A DNA stretch of 64,000 bases from JALVIU01 sp964462295. Its GTDB lineage: Bacteria > Atribacterota > JALVIU01. Positions 43,731-52,010 of the stretch are shown one piece after another. A program made the position numbers and the translations under genes. The notes beneath the pieces are model-generated. The model saw nothing but the letters and a program-made list of their open reading frames with translations, was not told the DNA's origin and made no database searches. Within the stretch, counting starts at the first letter, position 1; every line of letters starts with the position of its first letter. Location: the NCBI GenBank assembly GCA_964462295.1, contig CAYWXH010000002.1, positions 17,912 to 81,911 of the forward strand, written 5' to 3'.

Positions 43731-44886
43731 GAGAGATTTGTATATTTTTGTAAATGGCCATGGTGAGAATGAGATAGCTTTATCTATAATAAAAAGACTT
43801 AAAAGTTATGAAGTTTCTGCCTTTCCCTTTGTAGGGGATGGAAAAATATTTAAAAAAAACGGGATAAAGGTTTTATTTGAAGGAAGAAATTTTCCAAGTG
43901 GGGGACTCTTACTAAGAGAAGGACCAAGTGTTTTATATAAAGATCTTAAGATGGGATTTTTTTCTGATTTTATATATATGTTAAAGACCATAAAGATGTA
44001 TTCTAAGGATAAATTTGTATCTCTTGTTGTAGGAGATTTTTATCCATTAATAATTGTTTATCTTTTTTTAGGCCGAAAATCTTTATTTATCCTCTCTTCT
44101 AAATCAGTAAGGATAAAAAATCTTACACGTATTGAACTTTTTTTCTTAAAATATATGGCAGATAAGGTATTTGTAAGAGATATCTCTACAAAAAAGTTTT
44201 TAATAAAAAGGGGAATAGATGCTTTTTATATGGGAAATCCTATAGTGGGTGGCCTTGAAAGTATAAAAGGGTCTGCTATTTTTGAGAAAAGAAATAGAAT
44301 GGGGATACTTTTTCTTCCAGGTAGTAGGGAAGATATGTACATAAATATTACTTACATGTTGAAAATAGTAGAAAAAATTATAGATATGGGTAGGATAGAC
44401 TCTTTCAAGCCCATTTTTCATCTTTCAAGTAGTGCGAAAATAGAGAGTTTATCTAGGTATTTACCAGATGCTTGGGAATTCCAAGAGGAAGGGGGAGATT
44501 TGATAGGAAAGTATATACATAAAATTAAAGGAACAGAGGTTTCTATATACAAAGGAATATTTTCTGAAGCATTAAACTTTTCGCAGATAGTAATAGGTCT
44601 TTCGGGCACTGCAAATGAACAATCTGTAGCATTTGGAAGGCCGGTTATTGCATTTTCTATACCAGGAACCCATGCTACTCATAAGAGGTTTACAAAAAGG
44701 CAAGCCCCACTCTTAGGAGAGAATCTTATATATTTTTCGACTTTTGACCCATATTCTATAGCAAAGAAAGTCTTAGAACTTGTATCTGATAGAAAGTATC
44801 TAAAATTTTTGTCAGTTAAAGGAAAAGAGACAGTAGGTAAAGATGCTATAAATTCTATAGTAAATTTTTTGGATAATTCTTTATAA
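43720..44886 (+). CDS. Lipid-A-disaccharide synthase-related protein (second LpxB-like paralogue)
   Basis: A 388-residue GT-B-type protein with an N-terminal YIFVNGHGENEIALSI, FVGDGKIFKKNGI near 37, MGNPIVGGLE near 170, the donor-site LFLPGSREDMYINI near 192 and GLSGTANEQSVAFGRPVIAFSIPG near 290. This pattern fits the lipid-A-disaccharide synthase-related family known from cyanobacteria and some diderm lineages, which lacks the full LpxB motifs. It lies between the MsbA-like gene and lptC. Function unknown; a sugar or lipid carrier transferase for the LPS core is the natural guess. Confidence 0.75.
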   Translation: MKHKRDLYIFVNGHGENEIALSIIKRLKSYEVSAFPFVGDGKIFKKNGIKVLFEGRNFPSGGLLLREGPSVLYKDLKMGFFSDFIYMLKTIKMYSKDKFVSLVVGDFYPLIIVYLFLGRKSLFILSSKSVRIKNLTRIELFFLKYMADKVFVRDISTKKFLIKRGIDAFYMGNPIVGGLESIKGSAIFEKRNRMGILFLPGSREDMYINITYMLKIVEKIIDMGRIDSFKPIFHLSSSAKIESLSRYLPDAWEFQEEGGDLIGKYIHKIKGTEVSIYKGIFSEALNFSQIVIGLSGTANEQSVAFGRPVIAFSIPGTHATHKRFTKRQAPLLGENLIYFSTFDPYSIAKKVLELVSDRKYLKFLSVKGKETVGKDAINSIVNFLDNSL

Positions 44887-44890
44887 GGGG

Positions 44891-45412
44891 ATGAACAAGT
44901 TGAAATTGTTTATATATGGACTCGTTTTTGCACTTATTGTTATATCTTTATTAGTGCCTTATGTTTTTACAACCTCTAATCCTTCCCCTTCTCCATCTTT
45001 TGAAAAAACTGACATTGGGGAGCTTTCAAAGATCTCCTTTTCTCAATTTAAAAATGGAAAAAAAGTATTTGAGCTTACAGCCAAAAAGATGAAAGACATG
45101 GGACAAACAGTTTTACTTAAAGATGTTTCTGGTGATGGAATAGCAGGAAATGGAAGGAGTTTTTCTTTTAAAGCAAATAGGGTAGAACTTGAAAAAAAAG
45201 ATCACTCTTTTAAGGCTTTTGGAGATATAGAACTTCTCTTCGGAGATAAAAAGATTTTAGGAGAAAAAATGATATATATAGCTAAAAAGAATGAATATAC
45301 TGTCTTTCATGGTATAATATATGTAAATAGTAAAATTTCTATCTCAGGAAGAGATATAATGTTTTTTCCCGGTTTATCAAAACTTATAATAGGGGGAGAA
45401 AAAAATGAATAG
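44891..45412 (+). CDS. lptC: LPS export protein LptC-like
   Basis: Bitopic inner-membrane protein of the Lpt bridge. The 173-residue product has one N-terminal hydrophobic helix (about 6-26), a Pro/Ser-rich spacer and a periplasmic beta-jellyroll of the LptC/OstA type (ISFSQFKNGKKVFELTAKKM, then repeated short beta-strands, ending in ISISGRDIMFFP). Similarity is of fold pattern, as is usual for LptC; the lptC-lptA-lptB-lptF order makes the call firm. The start is ATG with AAGGGG. Overlaps lptA by 8 bases. Confidence 0.85.
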   Translation: MNKLKLFIYGLVFALIVISLLVPYVFTTSNPSPSPSFEKTDIGELSKISFSQFKNGKKVFELTAKKMKDMGQTVLLKDVSGDGIAGNGRSFSFKANRVELEKKDHSFKAFGDIELLFGDKKILGEKMIYIAKKNEYTVFHGIIYVNSKISISGRDIMFFPGLSKLIIGGEKNE

Positions 45413-46055
45413 GTTTATATACTTTAAGGTGATTTTTATATTTTTTCTTTTTGGGTTAACAGTTTATGGTTTTGCAGATACAGATATTCTATCTACTTTT
45501 GAGATAGAGGGTGCAAATTTTACATATGACATTGAGAGTGGAAGTATAGTTTCCTCTGGGGTGTTAGTACTTAAAAGTAAAGATTTTTATATAGAGGTAG
45601 AAAATGTAGTATTTGATACAGAAAAACAAACATTAAAAGGAGAAGGTAAAGTAAAGATAAAAATAGAAGGGGTTAATATAGAAGGTGCTGGGATCGATAT
45701 AGATTTTAAAAAAGGTGTGGCAAATATACAGAAAAATGTAAAGGTATGGGGTATAGAAAAAGAGGATAAATGGAAGATAGAAGGTGAAGCTTTGGTTGTA
45801 GATTTTATATTTAAAGAAGATATGAAAAAAGTTAAAGATTTATATGTGAAGAATAAGGCTTACTTTTCTTATAATAATTTGAATGGAGAGGCTGAGAGTG
45901 TAAAGTATTTCCCTTCTGAAAAAAAGGTTTTTCTGGAAGGAAATGTGAATATAAAAAAGGGTAAAAATACTATAATAGCAGATAATATAGTCATAAATCT
46001 CAAAACAAAGAAGGTAGTAACCAAAGGGAAGGTAAAGATAATTGTAAATAAGTGA
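45405..46055 (+). CDS. lptA: LptA/OstA-like periplasmic LPS transport protein
   Basis: Periplasmic bridge protein. The 216 residues have a signal peptide (cut near GFAD) and an OstA-type beta-jellyroll made of repeats such as LKGEGKVKIKIEGVNIEG and FLEGNVNIKKGKNTIIADNIVINLK. It is rather longer than E. coli LptA (about 185). The pattern GxVxIxxxxxxIxAdxxxxxxxxxxvxxxGxV at the C-terminal end is the clearest family sign. It is followed by lptB 7 bases after the stop. Confidence 0.82.
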   Translation: MNRFIYFKVIFIFFLFGLTVYGFADTDILSTFEIEGANFTYDIESGSIVSSGVLVLKSKDFYIEVENVVFDTEKQTLKGEGKVKIKIEGVNIEGAGIDIDFKKGVANIQKNVKVWGIEKEDKWKIEGEALVVDFIFKEDMKKVKDLYVKNKAYFSYNNLNGEAESVKYFPSEKKVFLEGNVNIKKGKNTIIADNIVINLKTKKVVTKGKVKIIVNK

Positions 46056-46062
46056 GGATTAA

Positions 46063-46797
46063 ATGAAAGACACAGGCATATATGCAAAAGGATTAGTTAA
46101 AACATATAAAAGTCGGAAAGTAGTAAACGGTATAGAGATAAGTATAGATAAGGGTGAAATCGTGGGTCTTTTAGGTGCAAATGGTGCAGGAAAAACAACA
46201 ACCTTTTATATGATAGTGGGATTTGTAAAACCAGACCAAGGAAAGGTATATTTGAACGGGCAGGAGATCACTCCTATACCTATGTATAGGAGGGCAAGAA
46301 TGGGTATAGGGTATCTTTCCCAAGAACCTTCAATATTTAGAAAGCTTACAGTCCTTGAGAATTTACTTTTAGTGCTTGAATTCTTGCCCCTTACCTATAA
46401 AGAGAGAAGGGAAAAGGCTTATGCCCTTTTAGAAGAGTTTTCTATTGCCCATCTTGCACATAATAAGGGATATGCCCTCTCTGGTGGAGAAAGAAGAAGG
46501 GTAGAGATTGCAAGGACACTTGCCATAGATCCTTCCTTTATTCTTCTTGATGAACCATTTACAGGGATAGACCCAATTACTATCACCGAAATAAAAGAAA
46601 TTATAAGGTATTTGAGAGAAGAAAAAGGTATAGGGGTATTGATTACAGATCATAATGTTAGAGAAACATTAAATATTACAGATAGGGCATATATAATGCA
46701 TGATGGGAATATTATAGCTTCAGGTACGCCAGAGGCTATAGCAAATGAAGAAAAAGTAAGAAAACACTTCCTTGGAAAAGATTTTGTTCTTTTATGA
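46063..46797 (+). CDS. lptB: LPS export ABC transporter ATP-binding protein LptB
   Basis: ATPase of the LptB2FG extractor. At 244 residues: Walker A GANGAGKTTTFYMI (about 38-51), signature ALSGGERRRVEIARTLA (about 139), Walker B FILLDEPFTGIDPI and H-loop LITDHNVRETL. The LptB-specific IGYLSQEPSIFRKLTVLENL Q-loop and DHNVRE are characteristic and separate it from LivG-type ATPases. Overlaps the permease gene by 4 bases (ATGA). Confidence 0.97.
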   Translation: MKDTGIYAKGLVKTYKSRKVVNGIEISIDKGEIVGLLGANGAGKTTTFYMIVGFVKPDQGKVYLNGQEITPIPMYRRARMGIGYLSQEPSIFRKLTVLENLLLVLEFLPLTYKERREKAYALLEEFSIAHLAHNKGYALSGGERRRVEIARTLAIDPSFILLDEPFTGIDPITITEIKEIIRYLREEKGIGVLITDHNVRETLNITDRAYIMHDGNIIASGTPEAIANEEKVRKHFLGKDFVLL

Positions 46798-47870
46798 AAT
46801 TATTAGATAAATATATCATAAAAAGTATATTCCCACCTTTTGTCTCAGGAGTTATGATTTTTACTTTACTTATATCTTCTGGTGGATTACTTTTTGAGAT
46901 GGCAAAAATTTTTATAAAAAGGGAGGCCTCTTTTTTCCAGGTAGTGAAGCTATTTCTATTGGGACTTCCTGACATAATGGTCCTTACTTTACCTATGGCT
47001 TTGCTTTTGGGAATACTTATCTCTTTTGGTAAATTTTCTGAAAATGGGGAACTAACTGCCTTTAGAGCATCTGGGATTAGCCTATCTCGAATAGTTTTAT
47101 CTGTTGTTATATTTTCGCTTCTACCTTTTTTTCTTATGTTTTGGGGGGGTGAATATTTAGTACCTTTTGCAACATCTCATAGGGCAAAACTTATGAGGGA
47201 TCTTGGTCTTGTAAATATCAGCAAAAGGGACTTTATAGGAAAGGTACATGTAGGAGATATAGATAGGATAATTTATGCCAAATTTATAGATTTGAAGAAA
47301 GGAGTAATGAAAGATATTCTTATTCAAGAAGTATATGGTGATGATATAGTTAGGATAATTAGGGCAAAAAAGGCCGTTTTTTCAGATGGTAATTGGATCT
47401 TTATAGATGGTGCGATAAATGAACTGGATAGAGATGGAGAGCTCGTACGAATCCTTAAATTTTCTCAAGATAAGATTGGTTTTGATCTATCTCCTGAAAA
47501 GATTTATAAAGTATCACGTTCCTCTACCAGTGTAAGTTTAAGAGAATTATATAGCCTTATAAAGAAGGCAGGAGATAAGAAAACAAAGAAAATTTTAGAG
47601 GTTAAGTTCTATCAGAAACTTTCATTACCATTTTCGTGTATAGTATTTTCTATTTTGGGAATGAGTATTAGTTTTTTTCCAGTATTTAGGGGAAGTTCTT
47701 GGAGTTTTGGACTTACAATACTCATCGTCTTTTTTTATTATATAATGTTTTCTGTAATTGGAGCAATGGGAGAGGCGATGGTTTTATCTCCTGTTTTAGT
47801 AGGAACTATCCCTATATTTACTTTTTTGACATTTGGGTTGGTACTTTTATATAAGGTAGAACATTTATAG
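46794..47870 (+). CDS. LptF/LptG family permease (YjgP/YjgQ)
   Basis: Membrane subunit of the LPS extractor. A 358-residue protein with six hydrophobic helices in a 3+3 layout around a periplasmic beta-jellyroll domain (about 135-265). The N-terminal LLDKYIIKSIFPPFVSGV and LTLPMALLLGILISFGKFSENGELTAFRASGISLSRIV (key GELTAFRASGIS coupling helix) are family hallmarks. Only one LptF/G gene is present in the window, whereas Proteobacteria use two. A homodimer or a second copy elsewhere is possible. Confidence 0.92.
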   Translation: MKLLDKYIIKSIFPPFVSGVMIFTLLISSGGLLFEMAKIFIKREASFFQVVKLFLLGLPDIMVLTLPMALLLGILISFGKFSENGELTAFRASGISLSRIVLSVVIFSLLPFFLMFWGGEYLVPFATSHRAKLMRDLGLVNISKRDFIGKVHVGDIDRIIYAKFIDLKKGVMKDILIQEVYGDDIVRIIRAKKAVFSDGNWIFIDGAINELDRDGELVRILKFSQDKIGFDLSPEKIYKVSRSSTSVSLRELYSLIKKAGDKKTKKILEVKFYQKLSLPFSCIVFSILGMSISFFPVFRGSSWSFGLTILIVFFYYIMFSVIGAMGEAMVLSPVLVGTIPIFTFLTFGLVLLYKVEHL

Positions 47871-47879
47871 GGAGAAAAG

Positions 47880-49094
47880 ATGTATAAATTTTTATTAATT
47901 TTTACCCTTATATTAGTTAGTGGATTTATAGCCTTTGTAGGTGACAATATTGGGAGAAGAATAGGAAAAAAGAGGATATCTGTATTAAATTTAAGACCAA
48001 AATATACAGCTATTGTAATAACCATCCTTACAGGAATCTTAATTTCTATAATAAGTATATCTATATTGGCACTTGTATCTCAAGACGTAAGAACTGCCCT
48101 ATTTGGTCTTGAAAAACTGAAAAAGGAATTAAATCTTTTATCTGGAGAGTTATCCGGTAAAACCCAAGAATTAGAGGAGGCAAGGTTAAAACTTGGAAAT
48201 CTAAAAAGAGAAATAAGACAGAAGGAAGAAGAACTTAAAAAGACAAACGAAAAGCTTAAAGAATTAGAAGAGACCAAGAATAAGATAGAAAAGGATCTGT
48301 CCGATGCCCTTTCATCTATAAAAGAATTGAGAGATGAGGAGAAAAATTTAAAGGATATAATTTCATCTTTAAATCAGAAAATAGAGAAGTTAACTACCCA
48401 AAGAGATGGGTTGAAAAAGGAGATAGAAGAGCTAAATCGTACAATAAAGATCTTAAGACACGGAATAAATATTGTGCGTCAAGGAAGAGTTATATACTAT
48501 GCAGGACAGCAGATAGCACAGACTATTATAAAAGGAGGGCAGACCAGAGAGAGGACAGAACAACAGTTGTTTAGTTTTATTGGATATGCATCCGAACTTG
48601 CTATAAGAAAAGGGGCAAAACCTGATCCTAAGATTGGGAGGGTTTTCTTTATAAGTAAAACCCAGTTTTCTAAAATTTTGGATAAAATTGTAAATTCTCC
48701 TGGGAGAGAGTTTGTTGTGCGGCTTGTTGCTGCATTTAATATACTTGAGGGTGAATCTATTCCTGTACAGATGTATGCCCAAGAAAATAGATTGATTTTT
48801 AGAAAGGATGAAGTGATAGTAGAAGATATGATTTCCTCCTCTCTATCTCTTCAAGAAATAGAGACAAAGATATTTAATCTTTTAAGAATGGCAAATGCTA
48901 AGGCTGTAGAAAAAGGTATTATTCCAGACCCTGAAAAGGGTACTGTAGGTATTATATCTGTATATAATATATACCAGGCCATAAATAAGATAAAATCTTA
49001 CAAGGGTAAAGTAAGAGTAAAAGTTGTGGCTACAAGAAACATATGGACAGCAGATAAGGTTCGAGCAGAGATTGTGGTTGAACCTGTGGAATAG
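47880..49094 (+). CDS. DUF3084 protein with two membrane helices and coiled coil
   Basis: A 404-residue protein: two hydrophobic helices (about 3-22 and 45-68), a long coiled coil (about 78-190, heptad-rich Lys/Glu/Leu) and a compact C-terminal domain (about 200-404) with two similar halves around FSFIGYASELAIRKGAKPDPKIG and FNLLRMANAKAVEKGIIPDPEKG (shared short motif A-x-x-K-G-x-x-P-D-P). This matches DUF3084, a family often adjacent to lpt or other outer-membrane genes in diderm Firmicutes, Synergistota and cyanobacteria. Function unknown; an envelope scaffold is plausible. Confidence 0.85.
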   Translation: MYKFLLIFTLILVSGFIAFVGDNIGRRIGKKRISVLNLRPKYTAIVITILTGILISIISISILALVSQDVRTALFGLEKLKKELNLLSGELSGKTQELEEARLKLGNLKREIRQKEEELKKTNEKLKELEETKNKIEKDLSDALSSIKELRDEEKNLKDIISSLNQKIEKLTTQRDGLKKEIEELNRTIKILRHGINIVRQGRVIYYAGQQIAQTIIKGGQTRERTEQQLFSFIGYASELAIRKGAKPDPKIGRVFFISKTQFSKILDKIVNSPGREFVVRLVAAFNILEGESIPVQMYAQENRLIFRKDEVIVEDMISSSLSLQEIETKIFNLLRMANAKAVEKGIIPDPEKGTVGIISVYNIYQAINKIKSYKGKVRVKVVATRNIWTADKVRAEIVVEPVE

Positions 49095-49122
49095 TAAGGC
49101 CAGGAAAAAATCTGGCCTTACT
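49093..49122. terminator. Strong inverted repeat between convergent DUF3084 and fmdB genes
   Basis: A perfect 11-bp stem AGTAAGGCCAG / CTGGCCTTACT with an 8-base A-rich loop. It spans both stop codons (DUF3084 TAG on plus, fmdB TAG on minus). No T-tract follows the stem on either strand, so it is a weak intrinsic terminator or an mRNA end-protecting hairpin. Confidence 0.5.
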
Positions 49123-49372
49123 AAGTTGCTGCCTCCTTTGAGGTTTCTTTCTTTTCTTCCTTTTTCCCGTTTCCATTTGAGTCCTTTTTATTCATGACAT
49201 AATCTGTTTTATAAAATCCCGATCCCTTTAAGATAAAATTAACATTTTTACTTATAAGTCTTACAACTTTTCCACCACACTTAGGACAGACTTCAATAGG
49301 GTCTTCAGTCATACTTTGAAACTTTTCAAAATGGTAACCACATGATGTGCATTCATATTCATATGTTGGCAT
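49121..49372 (-). CDS. FmdB-type zinc ribbon protein
   Basis: An 83-residue protein with the typical start MPTYEYECTSCGYHFE and two CxxC knuckles (CTSC near 8-11, CPKCGG near 29-34) that bind one zinc. A low-complexity Lys/Glu/Ser tail follows. FmdB family members are common small putative regulatory proteins without an established role. It lies 13 bases downstream of the transketolase gene on the same strand, so probably shares its transcript. The ATG is preceded by GGAGGT. Confidence 0.88.
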   Translation of the reverse strand: MPTYEYECTSCGYHFEKFQSMTEDPIEVCPKCGGKVVRLISKNVNFILKGSGFYKTDYVMNKKDSNGNGKKEEKKETSKEAAT

Positions 49373-49385
49373 ATTGGTACCTCCT

Positions 49386-51281
49386 TTACGAAATTAGTTT
49401 TAACACTTCCTCTACGAGACTTTCTTCATCGAGCCCCATAAATTTATATACATCTTTTGCATTTCCAGAGGGTCCATACTCTGTAACACCTAATTTTTTA
49501 AATCCTTTTAGAGAAATGCTATTTTCAAATAACTTTTCCGCTACTATACTTCCCAATCCTGTATTTACATTATGGTCTTCATATGTAACAATATAACCGG
49601 TAGATGCAAAGTTTTCAAGCTCTTCCTTTGCCAGGGAAAGCGGAGAAGAAACACCTATTAATTTGGCATTGACACCCTTTTCTTTTAAAACTTCATATGC
49701 CTTTAAGGCCTTTTGTGTCATCTGTCCTAATGCCATAATGGTAACATCCTTTCCATCTCGAATTATATCTGCTTTTCCATAGGAGAATTCATATGTTTCT
49801 CCGAAAAATGGTGTCCCGTCTTCTTTTGTTATTATATCTATCTTTGATCTGCCCATCGCTACCATAAAATTACCCTTTTCTTTTGCTATATATCTTATTA
49901 CTTTATCTGTTTGGTTTGGATCTATGGGTACAATAACTTTGAAACCAAAAAGATTTCTTAATGTACCTATATAATCTATGGCTTGATGTGTTTTTCCGTC
50001 TTCTCCTACATCTAACCCACAGTGTGTAGATATTGCTTTAAGATTAGTCCTGTTTATATCATTTAACCTTTGTTGGTTGTATGTTTCATCTACAGCAAAT
50101 ACACCGAAATCTGCAAAATATGTAAGTATATTACAGATAGATAAGGCACCTGCTACTGTTGCAGCATTGTGTTCCTCTATTCCTGTTTGTATAAAGTTTT
50201 CAGGTCTTTCCTTTTCAAAAGAGTTGGTTTTTACAGAAGACTTTAAATCGCAATCCACTACAGCCATCTTTTCATTTAGTTTACCAAGATCTGCCAATGC
50301 TTTACCTGCCGCACTTCTATTGTCTGTTTTGGTTTCCTTGGTGTATATATGAGAAGAACCTATGTTGATCTCTGGTATTTCGATATCTGGTTCTTCTGCT
50401 GTTGGGATAAGTCCATTTCTCAGTTTTTTGTATTTCTCAAGGTCATTTTCAATTCCTAACTCTTTGAGCGCCTCTTCTAATTGATCTTCTTTTAGGGCTT
50501 TGCCATGGTATTCATATTTGTTTTCCATAAAGGATACACCTTTTCCCATTACAGTATGTGCTAAAATGGCTACAGGGGCTTTTCGAGATATTGCTTTTTT
50601 TATACTAGTATATAGCTTCTGAAAATCATGGCCATCAGTTTCAATTACTTCCCAGCCATCTGCCTCATATGCCTCTCTTATATTATCAGGCATTATCTCT
50701 GGAAGAGGGCCACTTAGTTGGAGTTTATTGTAATCTATAATTACTGTAATATTGTCTAAATTATATTTCTTTGCAAGCCTTCTTGCTTCTCCGATTTGCC
50801 CTTTAGATTGTTCCCCATCTCCCATTAATACAAATACATGGTATGGAATTTTATTTATTCGAGATGCAAAGGCAAATCCTACGCCAGCAGATAATCCTTG
50901 TCCAAGATTTCCTGTACCCCATTCCACTCCAGGAACTTTTCTCTCTATATGTCCCTCAAACATACTTCCTGCCTGCCTAAAATGTGAAATGGCATCATCT
51001 ACATTAAAAAAACCATATCTTCCAAGGACTGAATATACTGCAGGAGATATATGACCATGACTTACTACAATACGATCTCTATCTGGTTTTTTTGGGTCTT
51101 CGGGAGAAACATTGGCATATTTATATAAAACAAGAAGGGCATCCAATGTAGACATAGAACCCCCTGGGTGCCCAGAGCTTGCAAGGGTTGTCATTTTTAG
51201 TATATCACCTTTGCAGATCTTGCTTAAGTTTTTAAGCTCTTCTATCTCTTTTAAATCCAAAATTTCTTTATCAAATCCCAT
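49386..51281 (-). CDS. tkt: Transketolase (single-chain)
   Basis: TPP enzyme of the non-oxidative pentose phosphate pathway that moves two-carbon units between sugar phosphates. The 631 residues have the N-terminal TPP domain (LASSGHPGGSMSTLDALLVL near 33-52; the TPP/Mg motif GDGEQSKGQIGEA...IIDYN, GDGE near 155), the pyrimidine domain starting with DNRSAAGKALADLGK near 320, IEEHNAATVAGAL near 370, and the C-terminal domain. Halves that are separate in many anaerobes are fused here. It feeds ribose 5-phosphate to Prs. The ATG start has GGAGGGA. Confidence 0.95.
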   Translation of the reverse strand: MGFDKEILDLKEIEELKNLSKICKGDILKMTTLASSGHPGGSMSTLDALLVLYKYANVSPEDPKKPDRDRIVVSHGHISPAVYSVLGRYGFFNVDDAISHFRQAGSMFEGHIERKVPGVEWGTGNLGQGLSAGVGFAFASRINKIPYHVFVLMGDGEQSKGQIGEARRLAKKYNLDNITVIIDYNKLQLSGPLPEIMPDNIREAYEADGWEVIETDGHDFQKLYTSIKKAISRKAPVAILAHTVMGKGVSFMENKYEYHGKALKEDQLEEALKELGIENDLEKYKKLRNGLIPTAEEPDIEIPEINIGSSHIYTKETKTDNRSAAGKALADLGKLNEKMAVVDCDLKSSVKTNSFEKERPENFIQTGIEEHNAATVAGALSICNILTYFADFGVFAVDETYNQQRLNDINRTNLKAISTHCGLDVGEDGKTHQAIDYIGTLRNLFGFKVIVPIDPNQTDKVIRYIAKEKGNFMVAMGRSKIDIITKEDGTPFFGETYEFSYGKADIIRDGKDVTIMALGQMTQKALKAYEVLKEKGVNAKLIGVSSPLSLAKEELENFASTGYIVTYEDHNVNTGLGSIVAEKLFENSISLKGFKKLGVTEYGPSGNAKDVYKFMGLDEESLVEEVLKLIS

Positions 51282-51308
51282 AATTCCCTCCTTTTATCAT
51301 TTTTAAGT

Positions 51309-51337
51309 ATTTTACCTATTTTTTTGCCTTATTGCAA
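51309..51337 (-). promoter_or_regulatory. Sigma-70-type promoter for tkt-fmdB
   Basis: On the minus strand TTGCAA (51337-51332), a 17-base spacer and TAAAAT (51314-51309). The start would be near 51302, about 20 bases before the tkt ATG. Confidence 0.45.
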
Positions 51338-51395
51338 GTAGGAGAGGTATTTTATTTATAAATCTCAAAAAATTCGTCGTATCTTTATTAAACTA

Positions 51396-51424
51396 TTGAC
51401 TATAAAAAGATTATATGATATACT
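51396..51424 (+). promoter_or_regulatory. Sigma-70-type promoter for infC-rpmI-rplT
   Basis: TTGACT (51396-51401), 17 bases, TATACT (51419-51424), with an extended TGA directly before the -10. The start would be near 51431, leaving a leader of only about 30 bases. There is thus no room for a long L20-type leader. Confidence 0.65.
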
Positions 51425-51461
51425 CAAAAAGCTAAAATTTATAAAGAAGGGGTGATAAATA

Positions 51462-52010
51462 ATTTCTAAAGAATTAAGAATTAATAATAGTATTAGGGCC
51501 TCAAAAGTAAGACTTATAGGAAAAGATGGGGAACAGATAGGTGTAGTACCTTTAGATGTAGCTCTTAGAAGGGCCCAAGAAGAGGGCCTTGATTTGGTTG
51601 AGGTATCTCCTGGAATTGACCCACCTGTATGTAAAATAATGGACTATGGTAAGTATAAATACACTCAAGAGAAAAAAGAGAGACTTGCAAGAAAGAAGCA
51701 GAAAAGTGGGGAAGTAAAAGAGGTAAAGATAAGACCTAAAATAGAATCTCATGATTTAGAGGTAAAGATTAAAAATATATATAGATTTTTAAAAGCGGGG
51801 AATAAGGTTAAGTTAAGTATAATATTTAGTGGACGAGAAATAAGTTATAAAGATTTTGGGAGAGAGTTGTTAAATAATATCCTTGAGAGAATAAAAAAAG
51901 ATTTTGTAATCGATGCCCATCTCTTTAATGAGAATAGGTATATAGGTGCAATGATCACCCCAAAATCTGAAATAAGGAGGGAAAAAGATGCCAAAGATGA
52001 AAACTCATAG
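51462..52010 (+). CDS. infC: Translation initiation factor IF-3 with AUU start codon
   Basis: IF3 (182 residues) prevents premature subunit joining and proofreads the start codon. The product reads from (M)SKELRINNSIRASKVRLIG, has QEEGLDLVEVSPGIDPPVCKIMDYGKYKY (about 40-68) and the C-terminal KEVKIRPKIESHDLEVKI domain. The only codons between the in-frame stop TAA (51456-51458) and the conserved N-terminus are ATA (51459) and ATT (51462). ATT lies 7 bases after AAGGGGTG. An AUU start for infC is known from E. coli, where IF3 represses its own translation. An internal TTG at 51594 would lose the whole N-terminal domain. Confidence 0.93.
   Translation: MSKELRINNSIRASKVRLIGKDGEQIGVVPLDVALRRAQEEGLDLVEVSPGIDPPVCKIMDYGKYKYTQEKKERLARKKQKSGEVKEVKIRPKIESHDLEVKIKNIYRFLKAGNKVKLSIIFSGREISYKDFGRELLNNILERIKKDFVIDAHLFNENRYIGAMITPKSEIRREKDAKDENS

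Noticed and set aside
51594..52010. Short infC form starting at an internal TTG
   Set aside because: It would lose the conserved IF3 N-terminal domain, which is encoded in frame back to the ATT at 51462.
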